Below, piece after piece: positions 42,153 to 53,046 of a DNA stretch of 64,000 nt. Both the position numbers and the translations under genes were made by a program. Each line of letters starts with the position of its first letter. The stretch's first letter is position 1. The notes under the pieces are model-generated. The model ran no database searches. It saw nothing but the letters and a program-made list of their open reading frames with translations, and had not been told where the DNA came from. This DNA is from Petrimonas sp. (GTDB lineage: Bacteria; Bacteroidota; Bacteroidia; Bacteroidales; Dysgonomonadaceae): NCBI GenBank assembly GCA_012839475.1, contig DUNG01000023.1, forward strand, positions 1 through 64,000, in the 5' to 3' direction.

Positions 42153-44511
42153 GGTAGAAGACGATGGATCGTGCTTTCATCAGCTCCTCGTGTGATATGC
42201 GGAAACCTTTCCATCGCTTGCCATCCACCTCCACCCGATCGATGAACAGAGCGTTGGGGGTAGGTCGTACAGTTGCGATCTCAAGCTGACCCGTGGCGTG
42301 GTAGCGTGTATCGAGCGTGAGCGTGATCCTATTGAAGACGGGCGTGGTAAAAGTGTAGGAGGGATCGGTGGGATCGTCCGGGTAGAAGCCCATCATCGAA
42401 AAGAGCGCCCAGGTGGACATCGTGCCGGTATCGTCATTCCCCGGGAGCCCGTCGGGCGTGTTCTTAAAGTGCTTGTCAAGCAGCTCGAGTGTCGTTTTTT
42501 GCGTGCGCCACTCCTCTCCCTTCACCCGGGAGAAGAGGAACGGGTAGCCGATGTTGGGCTCATTTGTCGGGTCGTAATGCCCCTCGTCAAACACCACTTG
42601 CAACCGCTTCACGAAGGCCCTCTTGCCCCCATGCATCTTGATCAGCCCCTCCACGTCGTGTGGCACCATGAAGGAGTAGTTCCACGAGCTCCCCTCGTGG
42701 AAGCCGGGTACCGGCTCGAAGTTTTCTCCCTGCTTGGGGTTGAACGGAGAGAGGAATGTGCCGTTGGCTAACCGGGGACGGAAGACCCCGTACTCGGGGC
42801 AGTAGTAGTGCGTGTAGTTGAGCGACTGCTCCCGGAAACGTTTCGAGTCGGACTCCTTGCCCAGTGCGGCCGCGAACTTCGACAGCGCGTGATCAGCGAT
42901 ATAGTACTCCAGGGCATGTGATACCGAGTTGTCGAACTCCTCCCGCAGCGGGATGTAGCCCAAACCCAGGTAGTCATCGATATCGGGACGGATGAAGTTA
43001 TCTTTCCCAGGCGTAGTGGCCGACTTCCGCATCGCCTCGTAGGCTGTTTCCACGTCGAACTCCTTCAGCCCTTTCATCCAGCTATCCACGATGACCGGGA
43101 TAGCGGGATCGCCCTCCATGGTTAATGTTTCCCGGCTATAGAGCTCCCACCGGGGTAGCCATCTCCCCTCTTTGTACATATCCACCATGGAGCGGACCAT
43201 ATCAAGCTGCTTGTCAGGGTAAAGCAGCGCAAGTAGCTGATGCACGTTTCGGTAGGTGTCCCACAGGGAAAAAACGGTGTAGCGGGTCGTCTCGGTGATA
43301 CCCACCTCATCACGCTCCATCATCGGGTACTCCCCGTTCACGTCGTTCAGCACGTTCGGGTGGATAAGTGCATGGTAGAGGGCAGTGTGGAAAACGGTCT
43401 GCTGGTCGTCCGTGCCCCCAACGGGCGTTGCCTTGGATAGCACCTCGTTCCATGCTTCTTTCGCAGCACTCCTCACCCTCTCGAAGTCGAATCCGGGCTG
43501 CTCGGTATCAAGGTTCAACCGCGCGTTATCGATGCTCACGAAAGAGACACCTATCTGCACCTCCACCTGTTCTGCCTCCGCGAGGTCATAGGTAAACCAC
43601 GCGCCGATGTCGTCGCCCGCGATGTCCCGCCCGTAGCGGGTATATATCTTCCGGATACCGCTGGTGTTATCCCATTGCGCCTCGACCCCCATCTCCCGTT
43701 GCTGCTTCCAGTAGCCGGTCGCCTCGGGTTGTTTGTTGATACGCATCACGAAATAGATGGGAAAGACGGCCCAGGGGTTGTAGCAGAAGGTTCCTAGCAG
43801 CTTCATCCCCTCCACCTCGCTATCGCTTACCCGGCGCATCCAAGCCCCCGACTCGTTAGTGAGTCCCTCCCCCAGGTTAAGCAGGATATGCCCTTCCCCT
43901 TTTGGGAAGGTGAAGCGGGCAATGCTGGTTCGGGTGGTGGCTGATACCTCCGTCTTGACGCGGTACTTGGTAAGGGTGTTTGAATAGTAGCCCGGTGAAG
44001 CCTGCTCATCGGTATACTCGCTGCCATACTCGGTATAATTGACATTCAGGGGTCCCGTGGTTGGCATCAACAGGAGGGACCCCAACTCCGGGCATCCCAC
44101 CCCGCTCAGGTTCACATGCGCGTACCCCGTGAAGAAACGGTTCTCGTACGAGTAGGGCGTGGACCACCACTGGCTATCCTTGTCGAACCGGTTCTTCGGT
44201 GAACCCATCACGTTGAAGGGCGATACCGACATCATCCCATTGGGCATCACCGGCCCTGGGTTGGTCGTTCCGTAATTGGTCGTGCCGATAAACAGGTTCA
44301 CCTTATCGACCGGTTCCACCTTGACTACCTCGCTCCTGGTAGCTTCAACCCCGAATCCAGCACCTTCACTACCGTTTCGAGAAGTCTTGATCCCGTATTC
44401 GGCAGCTTCGGTCCCGTTTCGAGAAACCCCGACCCCGTGCAGCAACATCGGGGTTAAGGTCATAACCCCAATCACCAGGAGCAACGTTACGTTTGAAAAA
44501 AATCGAGCCAT
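42136..44511 (-). CDS. GH92 alpha-mannosidase family protein
   Basis: This is a predicted secreted, Ca-dependent exo-alpha-mannosidase trimming N-glycan-like mannose. After a signal peptide the N-terminus holds a degenerate repeat (about 28-60: GVSRNGTEAAEY, GIKTSRNGSEGAGF, GVEATRS) that is not part of the family. The GH92 core then begins with VNLFIGTTNYGTTNPGPVMPNGMMSVSPFN. Conserved blocks follow: FTGYAHVNLSGVGCPELG, YTVFSLWDTYRNVHQLLALLYP, EGSSWNYSFMVPHDVEGLI, GLPGNDDTGTMSTWALFSMMGFYP and the terminal beta domain. Length 791 aa. It is downstream of alaS on the same strand (95-bp gap) but functionally unrelated. Confidence 0.95.
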   Translation of the reverse strand: MARFFSNVTLLLVIGVMTLTPMLLHGVGVSRNGTEAAEYGIKTSRNGSEGAGFGVEATRSEVVKVEPVDKVNLFIGTTNYGTTNPGPVMPNGMMSVSPFNVMGSPKNRFDKDSQWWSTPYSYENRFFTGYAHVNLSGVGCPELGSLLLMPTTGPLNVNYTEYGSEYTDEQASPGYYSNTLTKYRVKTEVSATTRTSIARFTFPKGEGHILLNLGEGLTNESGAWMRRVSDSEVEGMKLLGTFCYNPWAVFPIYFVMRINKQPEATGYWKQQREMGVEAQWDNTSGIRKIYTRYGRDIAGDDIGAWFTYDLAEAEQVEVQIGVSFVSIDNARLNLDTEQPGFDFERVRSAAKEAWNEVLSKATPVGGTDDQQTVFHTALYHALIHPNVLNDVNGEYPMMERDEVGITETTRYTVFSLWDTYRNVHQLLALLYPDKQLDMVRSMVDMYKEGRWLPRWELYSRETLTMEGDPAIPVIVDSWMKGLKEFDVETAYEAMRKSATTPGKDNFIRPDIDDYLGLGYIPLREEFDNSVSHALEYYIADHALSKFAAALGKESDSKRFREQSLNYTHYYCPEYGVFRPRLANGTFLSPFNPKQGENFEPVPGFHEGSSWNYSFMVPHDVEGLIKMHGGKRAFVKRLQVVFDEGHYDPTNEPNIGYPFLFSRVKGEEWRTQKTTLELLDKHFKNTPDGLPGNDDTGTMSTWALFSMMGFYPDDPTDPSYTFTTPVFNRITLTLDTRYHATGQLEIATVRPTPNALFIDRVEVDGKRWKGFRISHEELMKARSIVFYLKERK

Positions 44512-44606
44512 ACTTCTCCTTTTCTTGTGTTAAAAACCGTAGTTCACCTGTTGTTTTACTGTTTTGCTTTAAAGCGAATACAAATTAATATGTGCGAAGT
44601 GAAAAG

Positions 44607-47222
44607 TTACGCTTCAGCAAGCTTCTTGATGATTACCTCCACGGCCGATTTCAGCCCATCCGCATTTTTCCCTCCCGCGGTCGCGTAGTAAGGTTGGCCC
44701 CCGCCGCCACCTTGTATCTCTTTCGCCGCCTCACGCACCATATTGCTTGCATTGAGCCCCTTGGCTACCAGGTCGTCACTCAACATAACGGTGAGGCTCG
44801 GTTTATCGTTGACCAGCGTCCCGGCCACGAACATCATCTTTTCCGGAAACTCACCCCGAAGCTGGTAAGCGATCTCCTTAACCGTGTCGGGAGCTCCAAC
44901 AGGTAACAGCAACTTGAAGAGGGTTACCCCGTTCACCTCCTTACGCTTATCAATCAGCTGCTGCTTGAGCTGCTCTACACGCTCTTTCAGATACGCTTGA
45001 AGCTGCTTCTTCATCTCCTCGTTATCGCCAATCACCTTTTGAATCGCCTGCATCACATCGGGTACGTTTTCGAACAGACTTTTTATCTCCCTTAAAAGGT
45101 CCTCCTGCATGTAAAGGTACTCTTCGCACCCTTTGGCCGTCACGGCCTCCACGCGGCGTACGCCCGCGGAGATGGCCCGTTCGCTAACGATGCGGAAGGT
45201 ACCAATGCGACCCGTGGAGGAGGTGTGGGTACCCCCGCACAGCTCGATGGAAGAGCCAAAGCGGACGGTACGTACCTTATCGCCGTATTTCTCACCGAAG
45301 AGAGCCACCGCACCTTGCGCTTTCGCCTCCTCGATTGGTAGCTGCCGCTGCTCCTCAATCGGCAGGTTCGCCCGTATCTTAGCGGTCACCCGCTTCTCCA
45401 CCTCCCGAATCTCCTCGAGGCTCATCTTTTGGAAGTGAGAGAAGTCGAATCGCAACAGCTCCGGGGAGACATACGACCCCTTCTGTTCCACGTGGTTGCC
45501 TAGCACTTCGCGCATCGCCTCGTGCATCAGGTGGGTAGCCGAGTGGTTGCACTCGGTAGCCGTTCGCTTCTCCCTGTCGATTCGTGCGATGAACTTTCCT
45601 TCCAGGTTGACCGGTAACTTGTTGGTAAGGTGCATGGCCAGGTTATTCTCCCGTATGGTATCGAACACCTCGATACGATTCTCTTGGTCTATCAGCCAGC
45701 CACTATCACCCACTTGCCCCCCCATCTCCGCGTAGAAGGGTGAACGGGAGAGTACCAACTGGTAATAGCGCTTGTTCTTGCGCTTCACCTCCCGATAGCG
45801 CAGGATGGTCGCCCTGCTTTCCGTTTCGTCATACCCCACGAACTCCGGCTCGCCTTTCCGCAGCACGACCCAGTCGCTCGTCTCCATGGCTGCCGCATTG
45901 CGCGCTCGTTCCCGCTGCTTCCGCATCTCAGCGTTGAAGCCCTCGGTATCCACTGTCATACCCTGTTCACGGAGAATCAACTCGGTAAGGTCGAGCGGGA
46001 AGCCGAAGGTATCGTATAGCTGGAAAGCCACCTCCCCTGCCAGCACGCCCCCCTTCTCTTCGGGCAGGTTCCTTTCCAGCAGCCTGATCCCGTTTTCGAG
46101 CGTCCGCAAGAATGCCTCCTCCTCCTCTTTGATCACCTTCTCGATAAGCGACTGCTGTGCCGGTAGTTCCGGGTACGCTTCGCCCATCACTTTCACCAGC
46201 GTGGGCACCAATCGGTGGATAAACGACTCATGCATCCTCAAGAAGGTGTAGCCGTACCGCACCGCGCGACGCAAGATGCGCCGGATCACGTAACCCGCTT
46301 TCGCGTTCGATGGAAGCTGTCCATCGGTAATCGAGAAGGCGATGGTGCGCACGTGGTCGGCCACCACCCGCATGGCCACATCTTGCTTGTCATTTTTGCC
46401 GTATGGACAGCCGGTTATCTCCGCTATCTTCTGAATAAGGGGCTGGAACAGGTCGGTATCGTAGTTCGACAGCTTTCCCTGCACCGCCATGCAGAGCCGT
46501 TCAAGGCCCATCCCGGTATCGATCACCTTCGCGGGCAGCGGTTCAAGCGAGCCGTCCGCCTTGCGGTTGTATTGCATGAACACCAGGTTCCACACCTCGA
46601 TCACGAGCGGGTGGTCTTGGTTCACGAGGGTCGCCCCGTCTACCTTAGCCCGCTCCTCCTCCGGGCGCAAGTCGATATGGATCTCCGAGCAGGGGCCGCA
46701 GGGACCGGTATCGCCCATCTCCCAAAAATTATCATGCTTGCTTCCGTTGATGATACGATCCTGTGGTAGGTACTTTTTCCAATGCCCTATCGCCTCGTCG
46801 TCTCGCTCGAGGTTCTCCTCGGGCGATCCCTCGAAGATGGAGGCGTACAGCCTATCCTTATCGAGCTTGAGCACCCCCGTGAGGTACTCCCACGCCCAAT
46901 CGATTGCCTCCTCCTTGAAGTAGTCGCCGAAGGACCAGTTCCCCAGCATCTCGAACATGGTGTGGTGGTAGGTATCATGCCCCACCTCCTCCAGGTCGTT
47001 ATGCTTTCCACTCACCCTCAGGCACTTCTGGGAGTCGGCCACGCGCGGGAACTCGATAGGGGCGTTGCCCAAGATAATATCTTTAAACTGGTTCATCCCA
47101 GCGTTGGTGAACATCAAGGTGGGATCATCCTTAATCACCATCGGAGCCGATGGCACGATCCGGTGATCCTTCGATTGAAAAAAGTCTTTGAACGACTGGC
47201 GAATCTCTTTGGAAGTCATCAT
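44607..47222 (-). CDS. alaS: Alanyl-tRNA synthetase
   Basis: This charges tRNA-Ala and edits mischarged Ser/Gly. Class II catalytic domain about residues 1-235 ([53 protein letters not shown]-like [15 protein letters not shown]). The editing domain is about 550-700, with zinc-binding [14 protein letters not shown] and [13 protein letters not shown]. The C-terminal coiled coil and DHHA1 domain (about 720-871) end in [20 protein letters not shown]. Length 871 aa, normal. A strong promoter (47288-47318) lies upstream. Confidence 0.98.
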   Translation of the reverse strand: MMTSKEIRQSFKDFFQSKDHRIVPSAPMVIKDDPTLMFTNAGMNQFKDIILGNAPIEFPRVADSQKCLRVSGKHNDLEEVGHDTYHHTMFEMLGNWSFGDYFKEEAIDWAWEYLTGVLKLDKDRLYASIFEGSPEENLERDDEAIGHWKKYLPQDRIINGSKHDNFWEMGDTGPCGPCSEIHIDLRPEEERAKVDGATLVNQDHPLVIEVWNLVFMQYNRKADGSLEPLPAKVIDTGMGLERLCMAVQGKLSNYDTDLFQPLIQKIAEITGCPYGKNDKQDVAMRVVADHVRTIAFSITDGQLPSNAKAGYVIRRILRRAVRYGYTFLRMHESFIHRLVPTLVKVMGEAYPELPAQQSLIEKVIKEEEEAFLRTLENGIRLLERNLPEEKGGVLAGEVAFQLYDTFGFPLDLTELILREQGMTVDTEGFNAEMRKQRERARNAAAMETSDWVVLRKGEPEFVGYDETESRATILRYREVKRKNKRYYQLVLSRSPFYAEMGGQVGDSGWLIDQENRIEVFDTIRENNLAMHLTNKLPVNLEGKFIARIDREKRTATECNHSATHLMHEAMREVLGNHVEQKGSYVSPELLRFDFSHFQKMSLEEIREVEKRVTAKIRANLPIEEQRQLPIEEAKAQGAVALFGEKYGDKVRTVRFGSSIELCGGTHTSSTGRIGTFRIVSERAISAGVRRVEAVTAKGCEEYLYMQEDLLREIKSLFENVPDVMQAIQKVIGDNEEMKKQLQAYLKERVEQLKQQLIDKRKEVNGVTLFKLLLPVGAPDTVKEIAYQLRGEFPEKMMFVAGTLVNDKPSLTVMLSDDLVAKGLNASNMVREAAKEIQGGGGGQPYYATAGGKNADGLKSAVEVIIKKLAEA

Positions 47223-47287
47223 TACAAGTAATATTTATGAAACCGCGTAAAACCGACGTGAAAAAAATAATCGTGTGAAACAGGCTA

Positions 47288-47318
47288 CAAAATTACATGA
47301 AAAACTTCGTTTCCCAAA
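47288..47318 (-). promoter_or_regulatory. Promoter of alaS
   Basis: On the minus strand TTTG (47315-47318) is followed after 19 nt by TAATTTTG (47288-47295). Both are exact matches to the Bacteroidetes consensus. Predicted start of transcription is near 47281, giving a leader of about 60 nt. Confidence 0.75.
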
Positions 47319-47425
47319 GTGTGGGAACAAAATGGCGAGGGGAAAGGAGTGAAAATGGGCGAGAAAAGGGTGTGACAAGGGTAAATAACAGGGTAAGAGG
47401 AATAAAGGGGAATGGGAGTCAAAAA

Positions 47426-47457
47426 TTTGTCCTTCCCGTTGAATAGTGTTATTTTTG
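47426..47457 (+). promoter_or_regulatory. Promoter of the methyltransferase operon
   Basis: TTTG (47426-47429), a 20-nt spacer, then TATTTTTG (47450-47457) give exact matches at both boxes. Transcription near 47464 would exclude nothing upstream and leaves a leader of about 66 nt to ATG 47530. Confidence 0.75.
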
Positions 47458-47529
47458 AGCCACTGTGTAGATAGGTGACAAAATGTCTGTTTCGGTTGTT
47501 TGAGAAGCGAAGATTTTTTGAACCATTGT

Positions 47530-48513
47530 ATGAATGACAAACTCCTTATCGAATTGACAAGTTGCCCGGTGTGTGGCAGCGACGCTATAGGAAAAGCGCT
47601 TGACGTGGTGGATCACTTTTCGAGCGGGGAGTTCTTTCCCCTTTTTGATTGTAACCGGTGCGGTTTTCGTTTCACAAACCGCTTCCCATCTGAAGATGCG
47701 ATAGGAAGGTATTACGATTCACCGGAATACATCGCTCACTCCAACACTAACCGGGGACTGGTAAATAAGCTTTACCATGCAACCCGGGAGGTTATGGTGA
47801 AAAGGAAGGTTCGCCTGGTGACGGCGGTCGTTCAGAGGGAGGCAGATGAATCGGATAGACCAAGTTTAGCGGACGGGTCGGTTAACGTTACGGGTGAACC
47901 TCTTCGACTCCTTGATATGGGGTGTGGTACCGGTCATTTCCTGCATGCGGCGAAAAAACGTGGGTTCACTGTTTCGGGCATCGAGAAAGGGCAAAGGGCT
48001 AGAGAGTACGCCATCACCCATTTCTGTTTGGATGTTCGGGACGAAGAGGGCTTTTGGGACATCAAGCGGGACTCGTATCACGTGGTCACCCTATGGCACG
48101 TGCTGGAGCATCTAGAAAGGCTAAATGAGAGTATCAATCAGATCAAGGAGGTATTGACGGACGAGGGGGTTGCGATTATCGCCGTTCCCAACCACCTCTC
48201 TTATGACGCTCGCTTTTACAAGGATCAGTGGGCGGCGTACGATGTGCCCAGGCACCTGTGGCACTTCACCTCCGCCACCCTCGAACGATTGTTAGTACGC
48301 CATGGGCTGGTTGTTACGGGCAGGCATGCGTTACCCTTCGACCCGTTCTATATCTCGTTATTAAGCGAGAAGTATATGAAGAGCAACCCGCTGGTACGTT
48401 ACGTTCGGGCCTCATTTGTCGGCTTAATAAGCCTTGCCCGCTCATGGCGTGACGTTGAACAAGCCAGCTCTATAGTTGTTATCGTGCGAAAGTCGAGCAA
48501 ACAAACCCCTTGA
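47530..48513 (+). CDS. Class I SAM-dependent methyltransferase with N-terminal zinc ribbon
   Basis: Substrate unknown. ATG at 47530 is preferred over TTG at 47500. The protein (327 aa) starts with a four-Cys metal site: CPVCG near residue 9 and CNRCG near 42. A Methyltransf_23-type Rossmann domain follows, with SAM motif I LLDMGCGTGHFLHAAKKRG, post-I Glu in VSGIEKG and motif IV-like VVTLWHVLEHLERLN. The C-terminus FLARSWRDVEQASSIVVIVRK-like tail is family-typical. Similar proteins modify sugars or small molecules in surface polysaccharide clusters. It leads an operon with the MerR-like gene and namZ. Confidence 0.85.
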   Translation: MNDKLLIELTSCPVCGSDAIGKALDVVDHFSSGEFFPLFDCNRCGFRFTNRFPSEDAIGRYYDSPEYIAHSNTNRGLVNKLYHATREVMVKRKVRLVTAVVQREADESDRPSLADGSVNVTGEPLRLLDMGCGTGHFLHAAKKRGFTVSGIEKGQRAREYAITHFCLDVRDEEGFWDIKRDSYHVVTLWHVLEHLERLNESINQIKEVLTDEGVAIIAVPNHLSYDARFYKDQWAAYDVPRHLWHFTSATLERLLVRHGLVVTGRHALPFDPFYISLLSEKYMKSNPLVRYVRASFVGLISLARSWRDVEQASSIVVIVRKSSKQTP

Positions 48514-48541
48514 CAATATTATTTTCCTTACACATTGCCTT

Positions 48542-48937
48542 ATGGGAAAGAGAAAGAAACCAATTCAGTTCAGCAAGCAGCGCCTCTTCTACTCGATACA
48601 AGAGGTGGCTGACCATTTTGCCGTCAACGTTTCACTACTGCGTTACTGGGAGAAAGAATTTGACAACATTCGCCCCAAAAAGACGGCTGGCGGCACCCGT
48701 CAATATACCCGTGAAGATATCTTGCAGGTAGAGATGGTCTACCACCTGGTCAAGGAGAAGGGTATGACGCTTGAGGGAGCCCGCCAAACCCTGCAAACGA
48801 AAAAGGACGAGGTAACGAGACGAACCGAGACGGTGGCACGCCTTAGGGAGATAAAGAAAGAACTGCTCCTCCTGCAAGGAGAGTTCGACCAATTGCACGA
48901 GCAACAAAAATACTCATCTACCAAGATCGAAGAGTAA
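48542..48937 (+). CDS. MerR-family transcriptional regulator
   Basis: This is a DNA-binding protein of 131 aa. ATG at 48542 gives the compact protein starting MGKRKKPIQFSKQRLFYS. The MerR winged HTH spans about 15-80 (YSIQEVADHFAVNVSLLRYWEKEF, then the wing GGTRQYTREDILQVEMVYHLVKEKGMTLEGAR). A coiled-coil dimerisation helix ends the protein, and no metal- or drug-binding domain is present, so its signal is unknown. Its stop overlaps the next start (TAATG at 48935), giving translational coupling to namZ. This arrangement is common in Bacteroidales genomes as far as I recall. Confidence 0.92.
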   Translation: MGKRKKPIQFSKQRLFYSIQEVADHFAVNVSLLRYWEKEFDNIRPKKTAGGTRQYTREDILQVEMVYHLVKEKGMTLEGARQTLQTKKDEVTRRTETVARLREIKKELLLLQGEFDQLHEQQKYSSTKIEE

Positions 48938-50187
48938 TGCAACGAGCGCTGTTTTCCCTGTTTTCTTTGTTTATTTTCCCTGTTCTTCTCACGGCTTGCC
49001 CGTTAGCGAAAAAAGAGGCCTCGATGAACCGCACAAAGCTATCGGCGACACCCGAGGGAGACGTATCTACCCACGATGACTCATCGGTAACGATGGGTGC
49101 TGAGCGGTTTGACCAATACCTCCCCACGCTGGAAGGCCAGCGGGTGGCAGTGATGAGCAACCAAACCGGTATGGTGGGTGATGTTCATCTGGTGGACGCT
49201 CTCGTGGAGCGGGGTATCAAGGTGGTGGCGATTTTCTCACCCGAGCATGGCTTTAGGGGAACCGCTGATGCGGGAGAAAAAGTAAGTGGTTCGGTCGATG
49301 AGAAAACCGGTATCCCCATCTGGTCGCTATACGGTGGCGGAGGCGGTAAACCTTCAGTTGATCAGATGAAGGAGTTCGATCTATTATTATTCGACATACA
49401 AGACGTGGGGCTCCGCTTTTACACCTATTACGTCAGCATGGCGAGATTGATGGACGCCTGCGCCGAGCACGGTAAGAAGATGATCGTGTTGGACCGACCC
49501 AACCCCAACGGCTTTTACGTGGATGGTCCCCTCCTTGACATGAAGCATAAGTCGGGCGTAGGCTGGCTTCCCATCCCGGTGGCACATGGGATGACCCTTG
49601 GGGAACTGGCGTTGATGATCAACGGCGAAAAATGGCTGCCAGGGGGGCGGGTGTGTGACCTCACCGTGGTGCCTTGCGAGAACTACACGCACCAAACACG
49701 TTACGAACTCCCCATAGCTCCCTCGCCCAACCTGCCTACCATCCAGTCGATCTACCTCTACCCTTCCACCTGTCTGTTTGAGGGGACGGTCATGAGCCTG
49801 GGACGCGGCACCTCGTTCCCCTTCGAAACCTACGGCCACCCGGATTACGAGGGGTCGGACTTCACGTTCACACCGCTCAGTGTTCCAGGAGCCAAAAACC
49901 CTCCATTACTGAACAAAAAGTGTTATGGGGTCGACCTAAGGAACGTGCCACACGAGGAGATCTGGGAAAAGGGGTTCGACCTCTCCTACATCATCGATGC
50001 CTACCACAACCTGAATATAGGAGAAGCATTCTTCACCTCGTTCTTCGAGAAGCTGGTCGGTGTGGATTATATCCGCGAGGATATAATGGCAGGGAAATCG
50101 GCTGATGCTATCAAAGTGAGATGGGCAGATGATGTTGAGCAATTCAAGCAACAACGAAAGCCCTACTTGCTCTATGAAGACATATAA
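48937..50187 (+). CDS. namZ: NamZ-family exo-beta-N-acetylmuramidase (DUF1343, GH171)
   Basis: This is a predicted cell-envelope lipoprotein that releases terminal N-acetylmuramic acid from peptidoglycan fragments, for recycling or scavenging. Signal peptide with lipobox LLTAC (Cys21). The DUF1343 domain is recognised from QRVAVMSNQTGMV, IFSPEHGFRGTADAGE, DLLLFDIQDVGLRFYTYYVSM, VLDRPNPNGFYVDGPLL, PVAHGMTLGELALMI and SPNLPTIQSIYLYPSTCLFEGT. Length 416 aa. The gene overlaps the MerR stop by one base. The symbol follows the characterised family member; activity is inferred. Confidence 0.88.
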   Translation: MQRALFSLFSLFIFPVLLTACPLAKKEASMNRTKLSATPEGDVSTHDDSSVTMGAERFDQYLPTLEGQRVAVMSNQTGMVGDVHLVDALVERGIKVVAIFSPEHGFRGTADAGEKVSGSVDEKTGIPIWSLYGGGGGKPSVDQMKEFDLLLFDIQDVGLRFYTYYVSMARLMDACAEHGKKMIVLDRPNPNGFYVDGPLLDMKHKSGVGWLPIPVAHGMTLGELALMINGEKWLPGGRVCDLTVVPCENYTHQTRYELPIAPSPNLPTIQSIYLYPSTCLFEGTVMSLGRGTSFPFETYGHPDYEGSDFTFTPLSVPGAKNPPLLNKKCYGVDLRNVPHEEIWEKGFDLSYIIDAYHNLNIGEAFFTSFFEKLVGVDYIREDIMAGKSADAIKVRWADDVEQFKQQRKPYLLYEDI

Positions 50188-50276
50188 AATAGATTTGGCT
50201 TTTAGGGCAAAAAACAGCCATAAAACAATATGTTAAAGTTAACGAGCTTCCTAAAACCAAAGTCCTAAATAATTTA

Positions 50277-50316
50277 TACCTTTGCAACCTGAATAAGAAT
50301 AATAACACTATTCAGG
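50277..50316 (+). promoter_or_regulatory. valS promoter box and 5'-terminal hairpin
   Basis: TACCTTTG at 50277-50284 is an exact -7 box. A perfect 8-bp stem CCTGAATA (50288-50295) / TATTCAGG (50309-50316) with a 13-nt loop lies at or just after the predicted transcription start (about 50291). It may stabilise the 5' end or be a protein site; it does not resemble a T-box. Confidence 0.5.
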
Positions 50317-50421
50317 GTTTCACATTGAGATTCCCTTGATAAAATCATAACCTCGTGAAAGTAGCGAAAAAGAATGGTCTCCATTCAAACTGAAGCTCCT
50401 GAGGTGAAATTGAAACAACAA

Positions 50422-53046
50422 ATGGAAATTGCAAGCAAGTACAACCCCGCTGAGGTAGAGAAAAAGTGGTATCAATACTGGATGGAGCACCGGCTGTTTC
50501 ACTCAGAACCGGACAACCGTGAACCGTTCACCGTGGTCATCCCGCCGCCCAACGTTACCGGCGTGCTGCATATGGGCCACATGCTCAACAACACCATCCA
50601 GGACGTGCTGGTGCGGCGAGCCCGCATGCAGGGAAAGAACGCCTGCTGGGTACCCGGCACCGACCATGCCTCCATCGCTACCGAGGCGAAGGTGGTAGAG
50701 CGACTGGCGTCGCAAGGTATCAAGAAGAGCGACCTTACTAGGGAAGAGTTCTTAGAGCACGCGTGGGAATGGACGCGGGAGCACGGGGGCATTATCCTTG
50801 AACAGCTCAAGAAGCTGGGCGCCTCCTGCGATTGGGAGCGCACCGCGTTCACCATGGATGACCTCCGCTCCGAGAGCGTGCTGAGGGTATTTTGCGATCT
50901 ATACGAGAAGGGACTCATTTACCGGGGAGTTCGAATGGTGAATTGGGATCCACAGGCGCTCACGGCACTATCCGATGAGGAGGTAATCCACAAAGAGGTA
51001 AACGCCAAACTCTACTACTTGAAATACAGGGTAGAAGGTGACCCGAACGGAGCTTACGCCTTGGTCGCCACCACCCGCCCGGAGACCATCATGGGGGATA
51101 CCGCGATGTGCATACACCCCGACGACCCGAAGAACGCCCACCTAAAGGGGAAGAGGGTGATCATCCCGCTCGTAAACCGGGCCATCCCAGTGATCGAAGA
51201 TGAGTATGTCGACATCGAGTTCGGTACCGGCTGCCTGAAGGTGACGCCGGCACACGACGTGAACGACTACCTCCTGGGCGAGAAGCACAACCTCCCCTCC
51301 ATCGATATATTCAACGACGATGGTACCCTCAACGAACATGGCATTCACTACAAGGGGATGGATCGGTTTGAGGTGAGGGAACAGATTGAAAAGGATCTGG
51401 AGGAGGCCGGGCTTATCGAGAAGATAGAGCCGTACGTCCACAAGGTAGGTTTCTCGGAGCGCACCGACGCCGTTATCGAGCCGAAACTCTCCATGCAGTG
51501 GTTCCTGAAGATGGAGCAGCTGGCCAAGCCGGCCACCGAGGCAGTGGAGAACGACACCATCCGCTTCCACCCGGAGAAGTACAAGAACATGTACCGCCAC
51601 TGGATGGAGAACATCAAGGACTGGTGCATCAGCCGCCAGCTCTGGTGGGGACACCGGATCCCGGCCTACTTCCTGCCCGAGGGGGGTTACGTGGTAGCGA
51701 TGTCTCCCGAGGAGGCACTCGAGAAAGCACGGGCCAAGGTGGACTACCCGCTCACGATAGACGACCTGAAACAGGATGAGGATGTGCTGGACACCTGGTT
51801 CTCCTCGTGGCTCTGGCCCATCTCGGTGTTCGACGGCATCAACCAACCCGATAACGATGATATCAACTACTACTACCCCACGGACGACCTAGTAACGGCG
51901 CCCGAGATCATCTTCTTCTGGGTGGCGCGAATGATCATGTCGGGCTACGAGTACCGGAACGAGCCCTGCTTCCGGAACGTCTACTTCACGGGGATCGTGC
52001 GCGATAAGCTGGGGCGGAAGATGTCGAAGTCGCTCGGCAATTCGCCCGACCCAATCGAGCTGATGAACCAATACGGTGCCGATGGCGTGCGGATGGGCAT
52101 GCTCCTCACCTCCCCCGCGGGAAACGACCTCCCCTTCGACGAGCTGATGTGCGAGCAGGGGCGCAACTTCAACAACAAGATATGGAACGCGTTCCGACTG
52201 ATCGAGGGGTGGGAGGTGGACGAAATTATTCCTCAACCCGAAACGGCAACCATCGCGGTGGAGTGGTTCCAAAACAAGCTGTTCGAGACCATTGCGGAGG
52301 TGGACGACCTCTTCTCGAAGTACCGCCTCTCGGAGGCGCTCATGGCGCTTTACAAGTTTTTCTGGGACGACTTCTCGGCATGGTACCTGGAGATCGTGAA
52401 ACCGGACTACCAACAACCCATCGACGCCCGGACGTACGAGGCCACGTTGCGCTTTTTCGACGCGCTGACCCGCTTGCTGCACCCCTTCATGCCGTTTATC
52501 ACCGAAGAGCTGTGGCAGGCACTTCACCCCCGGGAGGAGGGTGAGAGCATCATGACCGCAAAGCAACCCGAAGCAGGGGCAACCGACAGCGGGTTATTGG
52601 CCGACTTCGAGGTGTTGAAGGAGGTGGTGTCGGGCGTGCGGGCTATCCGGACGGAGAAAAATATCCCCAACAGGGAGGAGCTGGAGCTGCACGTGACCGG
52701 GGGGCACAACGACCGCTTCAACAGCGTGATCGCCAAGCTGTGCCGCCTCTCCACCATCATGACAGTCCCGGAGAAGCAACCCTGCGCGGCCGGGTTCTTC
52801 GTGGGGACCACCGAGTATAGCGTACCCCTGGAGGAGAAGATAGATGTAGAGACTGAGCTAGAGAAACTTCGCGCGGAACTGACTTACACCGAGGGCTTCC
52901 TGCAATCGGTACTGAAAAAGCTGAGTAACGCACGGTTCGTGCAGAACGCGAAACCGGAGGTGGTGGAGAACGAACGTAAGAAACAGGCGGATGCGGAGAG
53001 TAAGATAGCCCGACTGAAAGAGAGCATCAGTAACCTGACGCGATGA
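50422..53046 (+). CDS. valS: Valyl-tRNA synthetase
   Basis: This charges tRNA-Val. ATG at 50422 gives [16 protein letters not shown], the usual start of Bacteroidales ValS; ATG at 50374 would add 16 residues. Class I signatures: HIGH as HMGH in [15 protein letters not shown] and KMSKS in [16 protein letters not shown]. The editing domain lies between ([29 protein letters not shown]). The C-terminal coiled coil ([31 protein letters not shown]) is typical. Length 874 aa. The stop overlaps the next start by four bases (ATGA), so the two genes are co-translated. Confidence 0.98.
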   Translation: MEIASKYNPAEVEKKWYQYWMEHRLFHSEPDNREPFTVVIPPPNVTGVLHMGHMLNNTIQDVLVRRARMQGKNACWVPGTDHASIATEAKVVERLASQGIKKSDLTREEFLEHAWEWTREHGGIILEQLKKLGASCDWERTAFTMDDLRSESVLRVFCDLYEKGLIYRGVRMVNWDPQALTALSDEEVIHKEVNAKLYYLKYRVEGDPNGAYALVATTRPETIMGDTAMCIHPDDPKNAHLKGKRVIIPLVNRAIPVIEDEYVDIEFGTGCLKVTPAHDVNDYLLGEKHNLPSIDIFNDDGTLNEHGIHYKGMDRFEVREQIEKDLEEAGLIEKIEPYVHKVGFSERTDAVIEPKLSMQWFLKMEQLAKPATEAVENDTIRFHPEKYKNMYRHWMENIKDWCISRQLWWGHRIPAYFLPEGGYVVAMSPEEALEKARAKVDYPLTIDDLKQDEDVLDTWFSSWLWPISVFDGINQPDNDDINYYYPTDDLVTAPEIIFFWVARMIMSGYEYRNEPCFRNVYFTGIVRDKLGRKMSKSLGNSPDPIELMNQYGADGVRMGMLLTSPAGNDLPFDELMCEQGRNFNNKIWNAFRLIEGWEVDEIIPQPETATIAVEWFQNKLFETIAEVDDLFSKYRLSEALMALYKFFWDDFSAWYLEIVKPDYQQPIDARTYEATLRFFDALTRLLHPFMPFITEELWQALHPREEGESIMTAKQPEAGATDSGLLADFEVLKEVVSGVRAIRTEKNIPNREELELHVTGGHNDRFNSVIAKLCRLSTIMTVPEKQPCAAGFFVGTTEYSVPLEEKIDVETELEKLRAELTYTEGFLQSVLKKLSNARFVQNAKPEVVENERKKQADAESKIARLKESISNLTR

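Noticed and set aside
50277-50373. T-box riboswitch upstream of valS or alaS
   Set aside because: No T-box core sequence or specifier stem is visible, and T-boxes are not expected in this phylum.
51142-51846. A 234-codon minus-strand open frame inside valS (and another at 51889-52566)
   Set aside because: Both are antisense shadows of the editing and catalytic domains of valS, with no motif or leader.
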